Shown here piece after piece: positions 57,778 to 64,000 of a DNA stretch of 64,000 nucleotides. The position numbers and the translations under genes are program-made. The number at the start of each line of letters is the position of its first letter. Positions within the stretch are counted from its first letter, which is position 1. The notes beneath the pieces were generated by a model. It had not been told where the DNA came from and made no database searches. It was given only the letters and a program-made list of their open reading frames with translations. Source of the stretch: Castellaniella sp. (lineage in GTDB: Bacteria > Pseudomonadota > Gammaproteobacteria > Burkholderiales > Burkholderiaceae_B); the NCBI RefSeq assembly GCF_034675845.1, contig NZ_JAUCCU010000002.1, positions 558,001 to 622,000 of the forward strand. The letters are read 5' to 3'.

Positions 57778-58101
57778 ATGGCAATCACTATTACACAATC
57801 CGCCGCCGATCACATCCGGCGTCATCTCGATAAACGTGGCCATGGCCTGGGCCTGCGCCTGGGGGTAAAAGCCACCGGGTGTTCGGGCATGGCCTACCAG
57901 ATCGAATACGTGGACGAGCCCGCCGCAGCCGATCAGTTATTTCAGCAATTCGGGGTCAGCGTGTATATAGACCCCGATAGCCTGCCATACCTGCAGGGGA
58001 CCGAGCTGGATTACGCCCGAGAAGGCCTGAACGAGGGCTTTCGATTCCGTAATCCCAACGAAAAAGCCGCCTGCGGGTGCGGCGAATCATTTACCGTCTA
58101 A
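57778..58101 (+). CDS. iscA: Fe-S assembly protein IscA
   Basis: 107-residue A-type carrier. The three ligand cysteines are present: ATGCSGMAY near residue 35 and AACGCGESF at the C-terminus (CxC). It follows the IscU-like gene by 27 bases. No hscB, hscA or fdx follows; the next gene is lysS on the other strand. Confidence 0.94.
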   Translation: MAITITQSAADHIRRHLDKRGHGLGLRLGVKATGCSGMAYQIEYVDEPAAADQLFQQFGVSVYIDPDSLPYLQGTELDYAREGLNEGFRFRNPNEKAACGCGESFTV

Positions 58102-58161
58102 TCGGTTTCATCAGGGCATGGTGATGGCCAGACTGGCCAGTCACCGTACCCTGCCAGCGGA

Positions 58162-59676
58162 TCAGTCCTCGCGGCGCAGATGGGGAAACAGAATCACGTC
58201 GCGGATGTTCGGCGCGTCGGTCAACATCATGACCAGGCGGTCGATGCCGATGCCGCAGCCGCCCGTGGGCGGCATGCCGTATTCCAGCGCACGCACGTAG
58301 TCCGTGTCGAAATACATGGCTTCTTCGTCACCCGCGTCCTTGGCGGCTACCTGGGCCTGGAATCTGGCGGCCTGATCTTCGGGGTCGTTCAATTCCGAAA
58401 ATCCATTGGCGATCTCGCGGCCGCAGGCAAAGAGTTCGAATCGCTCGGTAATGCCAGCCTGGGTGTCTGATGCCCGGGCCAGTGGCGAGACCTCGATGGG
58501 GTAGTCGATGATGAAGGTCGGATGCCACAGCTTGGCTTCGGCGGTTTCCTCGAAGAGCGCCAACTGCAGCGCCCCCAGGCCGACATTGGCCAGTACCGGG
58601 CCGTCTACCTCGGCCCCCAGGCGGCGCAAGTCCTGGCGCAGAAATGCCTCGTCCTGCAGTTGCGCCAGCGTGTAGGCCGGGGCGTATTTCTGGATGGCCT
58701 CAACAATGGTCAGGCGGTCGAATGCGCGGCTCAGGTCCAGGGGCTGACCCTGGTAGGACAGATCGGCGGTACCGCATACCTGCAGGGCGGTTTCGCGGAT
58801 CAGGGACTCGGTGTAGTCCATCAGCCAACGATAATCGGTGTAGGCGGCGTAGAACTCCATCATCGTGAATTCCGGGTTGTGACGCGGGCTCACGCCCTCG
58901 TTGCGGAAGTTCCGGTTGATTTCAAAGACGCGTTCCAGGCCGCCGACGATCAGGCGTTTCAGGTAAAGCTCTGGTGCGATGCGCAGGTACATCTCCATGT
59001 CCAGCGCATTGTGGTGCGTGATGAAGGGTTTTGCGGCGGCCCCTCCTGGGATGGGGTGCAGCATCGGGGTTTCGACTTCCAGGAAGTTGGCATCCGTCAT
59101 GATCTGGCGGATGGCATTGACGATGCGACTGCGCGCCAGAAAAGTCTGGCGGGTGCTGTCGGTCATGATCAGGTCGACATAGCGCTGGCGGTAACGCAGT
59201 TCCTGGTCGGCCACGCCGTGAAACTTATCGGGCAGCGGGCGCAGGGATTTTGACAACAGGCGCAGGGATTGCACGCGCAGGGACAGTTCGCCCTTGTTGG
59301 TTTTGAATACCTGGCCTTCGGCGCCCAGAATATCGCCAATGTCCCAGGTCTTGAAGGCGGCATAGGCTTCGTCGCCCAGCACGCCGCGATCCAGGTACAG
59401 TTGCAGGCGCCCCGAGGCGTCCTGCAAGGTGGCGAAGCTGGCTTTTCCCATGACGCGTTTGAGCATCATGCGCCCGGCGACGCGGGCCTGTATGCCTTGG
59501 GTTTCCAGGGCTTCGGCCTCCAGTGCGCCGTAGTCGGCGTGCAGGGTGGCGGCGTGGGTATCTGGCCGGTAATCGTTGGGATAGACCGGACCGAGTTCGC
59601 GCAGGGTGGAGAGCTTTGCGCGCCGCTCGGCGATCAGGCGGTTTTCATCAGGGGCTGGTGTGTCTTGCGTGCTCAT
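58162..59676 (-). CDS. lysS: Lysyl-tRNA synthetase, class II
   Basis: 504 residues. OB-fold anticodon-binding domain (about 60-170, RVAGRMMLKRVMGKASFATL), then class II motifs: motif 2 FRNEGVSPRHNPEFTMMEFY and motif 3 GGCGIGIDRLVMMLTD. Charges tRNA-Lys. It lies 3 bases after prfB, the conserved prfB-lysS pair. Confidence 0.96.
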   Translation of the reverse strand: MSTQDTPAPDENRLIAERRAKLSTLRELGPVYPNDYRPDTHAATLHADYGALEAEALETQGIQARVAGRMMLKRVMGKASFATLQDASGRLQLYLDRGVLGDEAYAAFKTWDIGDILGAEGQVFKTNKGELSLRVQSLRLLSKSLRPLPDKFHGVADQELRYRQRYVDLIMTDSTRQTFLARSRIVNAIRQIMTDANFLEVETPMLHPIPGGAAAKPFITHHNALDMEMYLRIAPELYLKRLIVGGLERVFEINRNFRNEGVSPRHNPEFTMMEFYAAYTDYRWLMDYTESLIRETALQVCGTADLSYQGQPLDLSRAFDRLTIVEAIQKYAPAYTLAQLQDEAFLRQDLRRLGAEVDGPVLANVGLGALQLALFEETAEAKLWHPTFIIDYPIEVSPLARASDTQAGITERFELFACGREIANGFSELNDPEDQAARFQAQVAAKDAGDEEAMYFDTDYVRALEYGMPPTGGCGIGIDRLVMMLTDAPNIRDVILFPHLRRED

Positions 59677-59679
59677 GTC

Positions 59680-60784
59680 TCATACGCCTTGTTTCAGGCT
59701 GGCAGTAATGAAGGGATCCAGGTCGCCGTCCAGGACTTTTTGAGTATTGGAGATTTCGACCCCGGTGCGCAGGTCTTTGATGCGGCTTTGGTCCAGCACG
59801 TAGGATCGGATCTGGTGACCCCAGCCTACATCGCTTTTCGAGTCTTCGAGTTTTTGCTGCTCGGCCATGCGATTTCGCATCTCTAGTTCGTACAGGCGGG
59901 ACTTCAGCATCTGCATGGCTTCGGCGCGGTTGCGGTGCTGGGACCGGTCGTTCTGGCATTGCACGACGATACCGGTGGGGCTGTGCGTGATTCGCACGGC
60001 CGAGTCGGTCTTGTTGATGTGCTGGCCACCGGCCCCGCTGGCGCGGTAGGTGTCGATCCGCAGATCGGCTGGATTGACGTCGACTTCGAAGGAATCGTCG
60101 ATTTCCGGGTATACAAACACGCTGGCAAAAGACGTGTGGCGGCCATTCGAGGAATCAAAAGGGCTTTTCCGCACCAGGCGATGAACGCCGGTCTCGGTGC
60201 GCAGCAGGCCGTAGGCGTATTCGCCTTCGAATTTGATGGTGGCGGATTTGATCCCGGCGACTTCGCCTTCGGATTCTTCCAGGATTTCGGCCTTGAAGTC
60301 CTTGCGTTCGCCGTAGTGCAGGTACTGGCGCAACAACATGGATGCCCAGTCCTGGGCTTCGGTGCCACCGGCCCCGGCCTGGATATCGACAAAGCAGTTC
60401 AGCGGGTCGGCAGGGTTGTCGAACATGCGCCGGAATTCCAGGGCTTCCAGACGCTCTCCGAGGGCGGCACAGTCGGCTTCGATGGCCAATAGGGTCGGTT
60501 CATCGTCGTCATCAGCGGCCAGCTCGTACAGGTCGCGCGCGTCCAGCAGGCCTTGTTGCAGCTCGGTCAAGGTCTGAACCACGGATTCCAGGGATTTTTT
60601 CTCGCGGCCCAATTCCTGGGCGTGCGTGGGATTGTTCCAGACATCCGGGTTTTCCAGCTCTGCGTTGACGACAATCAGGCGCTCGGACTTGGTATCGTAG
60701 TCAAAGATACCTCCGTAGAATATCCTGGCGTTCCAGGTAATCTTCGATGTGGTTGCTGATCTGATTCTGGCGTTCGGCTTCCAT
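59680..60784 (-). CDS. prfB: Peptide chain release factor 2, programmed +1 frameshift
   Basis: Recognises UGA and UAA. Translation starts at 60784 (MEAERQNQISNHIEDYLERQ), reads 27 codons to an in-frame TGA at 60703-60701, shifts +1 at CTTTGAC behind an internal GGAGG, and continues DYDTKSERL for 340 more residues. The total of 367 matches RF2. Key motifs are SPF (KSPFDSSNGR, UGA recognition) and GGQ (GAGGQHINKT, peptidyl-tRNA hydrolysis). The exact coding segments are 60784-60704 and 60702-59680. The frameshift autoregulates RF2 levels. Confidence 0.95.
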
Positions 60785-60937
60785 GGGGGTCCTGTCTGAT
60801 GGTGGCTTGAATCTAGCGCATGGCTGGCCCACACCGGCCACTGACCGGAGTACGAGCGATAGCACATTACACTTTAGGGGAATCTGCTATTTTAGCGCGT
60901 CAAGAAAGACATGTTTGTTATGCATCAGGAGAACCAC

Positions 60938-62050
60938 ATGGAGACTAGCGGATTGAGTCAGCAATCCAGGGTGCCGACTGCGCCGGGCGCATCAGCGGTC
61001 CAGGGCGCCCCCTGGCAGGCATCGGGACGCCAGAGCCGTCTGCAGGACATGCATCCGGCGTATTTTGGCCTGGTCATGGCCACCGGCATTGTGTCGATTG
61101 GTGCCCACATGATGGGCTATCCCTGGATAGCCAGTGTCTTGCTGGGGCTCAATGTCGTGCAGTTTCTGGTGCTGTGGGTGCTGTATGTACTGCGTGCCGT
61201 GCGCTATCCCCGGAATTTTTTCGGCGATATGGTCAGCCACCTGAAAGGACCGGGGTTTTTTACCATGGTGGCGGCGACGGGGATTTTATCCAGCCAGATG
61301 ATGATTCAGCTGGATCACATTCCACTGGGCGTGGCCCTCTGGGGGCTGTCGGTGGTGCTGTGGGTGCTGCTGATGTACACGATTTTCACCGCGTTCACCG
61401 TCAAGACGGAAAAGCCCACCCTGGATCGTGGCATTAGCGGTGCCTGGCTGCTGGCGGTGGTGGCAACCCAGTCATTGGCGGTATCCAGTGCATTGTTGGC
61501 GGCCCGCATTGGCCAGCCGTTCAGACTAGAGTTGAATTTTCTGGCCTTGTCCATGTGGCTCTGGGGAGGGATGTTCTATATCTGGATGATGTCTCTGATT
61601 TTTTATCGTTATGTGTTTTTTCGCTTTCCGCCCAGCGATCTCTCGCCGCCGTACTGGATCAATATGGGAGCCATGGCGATTTCCACGCTGGCCGGGTCCC
61701 AACTGATTCTGAATGCGCCGGATGCCCCGTTCTTGGTGTCGCTCGTCCCTTTTCTCAAGGGCTTTACCGTGTTTTATTGGGCGACCGGTACCTGGTGGAT
61801 TCCCATGTTGCTGCTGCTGGGGGTGTGGCGCTATATCTTCCAGCGCTTTCCATTCGAGTACGACCCCTTGTATTGGGGCATGGTGTTCCCGCTGGGCATG
61901 TACGCGGCCTGTACCTGGCAGCTGGAGCACGCCATGGAATTCGGGTTTTTGACGGGTGTGTCCTGGGTATTTTTTCATGCGGCCTTGCTGGCCTGGGCGA
62001 TTACGTTCTATGGCATGGTGCGCAGTGTGCTGCGCCAGGCTCGCGCATAA
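60938..62050 (+). CDS. TDT-family (TehA/SLAC1-like) membrane transporter
   Basis: 370-residue integral membrane protein with ten predicted helices. The opening MHPAYFGLVMATGIVSIGAH is the family signature, and GPGFFTMVAATGILSSQMMI and FFHAALLAWAITFYGMVRS are later conserved helices. Relatives include TehA, SLAC1 and dicarboxylate or sulfite exporters, so the substrate is open. The start at 60938 follows AGGAG at six bases; upstream ATGs lack such a site. Confidence 0.88.
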   Translation: METSGLSQQSRVPTAPGASAVQGAPWQASGRQSRLQDMHPAYFGLVMATGIVSIGAHMMGYPWIASVLLGLNVVQFLVLWVLYVLRAVRYPRNFFGDMVSHLKGPGFFTMVAATGILSSQMMIQLDHIPLGVALWGLSVVLWVLLMYTIFTAFTVKTEKPTLDRGISGAWLLAVVATQSLAVSSALLAARIGQPFRLELNFLALSMWLWGGMFYIWMMSLIFYRYVFFRFPPSDLSPPYWINMGAMAISTLAGSQLILNAPDAPFLVSLVPFLKGFTVFYWATGTWWIPMLLLLGVWRYIFQRFPFEYDPLYWGMVFPLGMYAACTWQLEHAMEFGFLTGVSWVFFHAALLAWAITFYGMVRSVLRQARA

Positions 62051-62064
62051 ATCGTTCACCAAGC

Positions 62065-62092
62065 AAAAAGGCCAGGTTTTCCTGGCCTTTTT
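62065..62092 (+). terminator. Terminator between the transporter and dctM
   Basis: AAAAAGGCCAGG pairs with CCTGGCCTTTTT around TTTT. Symmetric, serving both convergent genes. Confidence 0.9.
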
Positions 62093-62112
62093 GCATTAGA
62101 TGACGTTGAGTG

Positions 62113-63390
62113 TCAGTGGAACAGTCCCGGCAACCAGAGGCTGACGCTCGGCACGTAGGTGATGAACACCAGGTAGGTCAGCAGCAACAATAGCCAGGGG
62201 CTGGCGGCCCGGATCACCTGCGAGATATTCATCTTGGTGATGCCTGCCGTGACAAACAGGTTCAAGCCCACGGGTGGAGTCACCATGCCGATTTCCAGGT
62301 TGACCACCATCAAAATGCCCAGATGGACGGGATCGATGCCCAGTTCCATGGCGATGGGAAACAGGATTGGCGCCAGAATCAGGATGATTCCGGTGGGTTC
62401 CATGAAGGCCCCGGCCACCAGCAACAGGATATTGACCACGATCAGGAACTGCCAACTGCTCATGTCCCAGGCGATGATCTGCTCGGCGATTGCCTGCGGG
62501 ATGCGTTCTGTGGTCAGCACGTGGGCAAACAGCAAGGCGTTGGCAATGATGAACATCAGCATGATGGTCACCTTGGCCGCGTCGATCAGGACCTCCGGGA
62601 CTTGTTTCATGCCGATGTCGCGATACACGAATACGGCGATCACAAAGGCGTAGACGGCAGCCACGGCAGCGGCCTCGGTGGGCGTGAAGATCCCGCCGTA
62701 AATGCCGCCCAGAATGATGATGATCAGCAGCAGGCCCCAGATCGAATCCCGGGCAGCGGTAGCGACTTCGGCCATGCTGGCGCGTGGCTGGCGCGGCATC
62801 TTGCGCACGCGGGCGATGATATAGATTGCCACCATCAGTACCAGGCCGAGCAGCAGACCCGGCACCACGCCCGCCATGAACAGCGCACCCACCGAGGTTT
62901 CGGTGACTGCCCCGTACACCACCAGCACGATGGAGGGCGGAATCAGAATGCCCAGCGTACCGGCATTACACACCACCCCGGCGGCGAAAGACTCGGTGTA
63001 GCCTGCCCGCACCATGCCGACGATGACAATGGAGCCGACCGCGACCACAGTCGCCGGGGACGATCCCGAGACAGCGGCAAATAGCACGCAGGCCAGCACG
63101 GAGGCAATGGCCAGGCCTCCGTGCAGATGGCCGACTGATGCGATGGCAAAGCGGATCATGCGTTTGGCCACCCCACCGGTGGTCATGAAGGCCCCCGCCA
63201 GAATAAAGAAGGGGATGGCCATCAGGGTGAAGTGCTCGGATGTTTCGTAGAGCTTGAGTGAAAGGGACGCCAGGGAGTCGGTGCCAAAGGCCATAATGGT
63301 CAATAGCGAGGACAGGCCCAGGGCAATCGCCACAGGCAGGCCCATGAACATGAAGACAAACAGCAGGACAAAGAGGGCAAGCGTGGTCAT
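62113..63390 (-). CDS. dctM: TRAP transporter large permease
   Basis: 425 residues, about 12 membrane helices. FMFMGLPVAIALGLSSLLTI at the start, AAVSGSSPATVVAVGSIVIV with the transport-domain signature, and GIYGGIFTPTEAAAVAAVYA identify DctM/SiaM. Imports organic acids driven by a sodium gradient together with DctQ and an extracytoplasmic binding protein. It overlaps dctQ by 4 bases. Confidence 0.95.
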   Translation of the reverse strand: MTTLALFVLLFVFMFMGLPVAIALGLSSLLTIMAFGTDSLASLSLKLYETSEHFTLMAIPFFILAGAFMTTGGVAKRMIRFAIASVGHLHGGLAIASVLACVLFAAVSGSSPATVVAVGSIVIVGMVRAGYTESFAAGVVCNAGTLGILIPPSIVLVVYGAVTETSVGALFMAGVVPGLLLGLVLMVAIYIIARVRKMPRQPRASMAEVATAARDSIWGLLLIIIILGGIYGGIFTPTEAAAVAAVYAFVIAVFVYRDIGMKQVPEVLIDAAKVTIMLMFIIANALLFAHVLTTERIPQAIAEQIIAWDMSSWQFLIVVNILLLVAGAFMEPTGIILILAPILFPIAMELGIDPVHLGILMVVNLEIGMVTPPVGLNLFVTAGITKMNISQVIRAASPWLLLLLTYLVFITYVPSVSLWLPGLFH

Positions 63391-63923
63391 GTGTTGTCCC
63401 CTGTGTCGTCAGATCGGTATTTCATGGCGTCAGCGACCTCGTCACCCAACAGCGAGGCGTGATCGCCCTTCATCAGGTGCCATAGAACTTCGCCGAAGCG
63501 GTAGATCAGCAGGGCAAAGCCGAGCGGCATGACCAGGCGGGGAACCCACTGCGGAATCGGGAGATCCTGGGCCATGATGCCGATCATGTGAATTTTGCTG
63601 ACGTAGATCCAGCTGCCGTAAAGCACGATGATGGCGTAGATAATGCAAAGCAGGGTGCTGGCAATCGCCAAGTGGCGGGCGGTGCGTGCGGGCAGCAGAC
63701 GCACCACGGCATCGACACCGATATGGGCGCCGACGCGTACCCCATAGGACATGCCCAAAAAGATCAGGGCGCCGAAGAAATACATGGTCAGCTCAAGCGC
63801 CCAGACAAAGCTGTAGTTGAAGACGTAGCGCGCCACGACCTGGGCAAAAGTGACCAGGGTCATGGCCGCCAGCAGGAAGGCGATCAAACCTTCTTCTGTA
63901 TGTTCCAGCCAATTTTTCAGCAT
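63387..63923 (-). CDS. dctQ: TRAP transporter small permease
   Basis: 178 residues with four membrane helices: EGLIAFLLAAMTLVTFAQVV, YVFNYSFVWALELTMYFFGA, SYGVRVGAHIGVDAVVRLLP region and the C-terminal VPRLVMPLGFALLIYRFGEV. Standard DctQ. The substrate-binding protein gene probably ends just beyond the window edge. Confidence 0.93.
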   Translation of the reverse strand: MLKNWLEHTEEGLIAFLLAAMTLVTFAQVVARYVFNYSFVWALELTMYFFGALIFLGMSYGVRVGAHIGVDAVVRLLPARTARHLAIASTLLCIIYAIIVLYGSWIYVSKIHMIGIMAQDLPIPQWVPRLVMPLGFALLIYRFGEVLWHLMKGDHASLLGDEVADAMKYRSDDTGDNT

Positions 63924-63950
63924 GGAGAGGGCTCCTTGGTAGGATGCGAA

Positions 63951-63972
63951 ACGGCCGCTAGGTAGCGGCCGT
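63951..63972 (-). promoter_or_regulatory. Intercistronic hairpin upstream of dctQ
   Basis: ACGGCCGCTA and TAGCGGCCGT are a perfect 10-bp inverted repeat two bases apart, without a T-run. Such hairpins commonly lie between a TRAP binding-protein gene and its permeases to lower permease expression. A TGA on the minus strand at 63983-63981 could be the end of that upstream gene, but only 20 bases are visible. Confidence 0.55.
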
Positions 63973-64000
63973 ACTGAGAATCAGCGAATGATAGCCGGAA

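Noticed and set aside
60785..60867. N-terminal extension of prfB in a single frame (no frameshift)
   Set aside because: The single-frame version starts with an unrelated sequence. The canonical RF2 N-terminus and the CTTTGA shift site are present in the other frame.

Overview
The window is a contiguous piece of a GC-rich betaproteobacterial chromosome, most likely from the Alcaligenaceae (Bordetella / Castellaniella / Pusillimonas-like). The inference rests on familiar core blocks: gmk-rpoZ-spoT, tig-clpP-clpX-lon, an iscR-led Isc cluster, lysS-prfB, an Fbp-type ferric iron ABC transporter and a TRAP dicarboxylate transporter. I assign no genus because no marker gene could be compared.

Layout. 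1-10.3 kb is core: glnB, ubiC, a pseudouridine synthase, rlmJ, ugpQ, ppiD, spoT, rpoZ, gmk and xthA. 10.3-12.9 kb is a decayed mobile stretch: an AlpA-like regulator, the tail of a UvrD-type helicase, a fragment of an unrecognised gene, a BrnT/BrnA toxin-antitoxin pair, an internally deleted IS4-type transposase and a phage T4 DenV-like UV repair glycosylase. 12.9-20.1 kb holds a soluble sugar dehydrogenase, a cytochrome c peroxidase, a J-domain protein and fbpABC behind a Fur box.

20.3-33.2 kb is the most unusual part. A WYL regulator faces a long leftward operon: an IrmA-family secreted protein, three dynamin-type GTPases, a membrane-anchored coiled-coil protein, a YkgJ cysteine-cluster protein, a HEPN protein and a zinc ribbon. 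An IS5-family element (24621-25817, TTAG target duplication) sits between two of the GTPase genes, and the uninterrupted operon can be reconstructed base for base. Divergent genes encode a second zinc ribbon, an unknown protein and an LRAT/NC-type papain-fold enzyme; EcsC, a one-pass microprotein and a DUF2058 protein follow. The set resembles the LeoABC and YfjP/YfjR/YfjT (IrmA) islands of E. coli but carries extra enzymes. A membrane-surveillance or defence role is plausible but inferred.

33.2-43.1 kb is a mosaic of addiction modules (HipBA, HigBA, a ribbon-helix-helix/HTH pair, two AbiE systems, RelE/Xre) embedded in fragments of a MobF-type conjugative relaxase (TraI). It ends with a tyrosine-recombinase remnant next to tRNA-Leu(TAG), which marks the island's integration end.

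43.2-64 kb is core again: tig-clpPX-lon, lexA, tyrB, uvrB, a low-molecular-weight phosphatase, a BigR/SqrR-type persulfide regulator with likely partners, iscRSUA, lysS, prfB with its programmed frameshift, a TDT-family transporter and dctQM. Two points stand out. The Isc cluster lacks hscBA-fdx, and its IscU has lost the first ligand cysteine and the conserved aspartate. A two-hairpin repeat with compensatory base changes overlaps the stop codons of spoT and tyrB.
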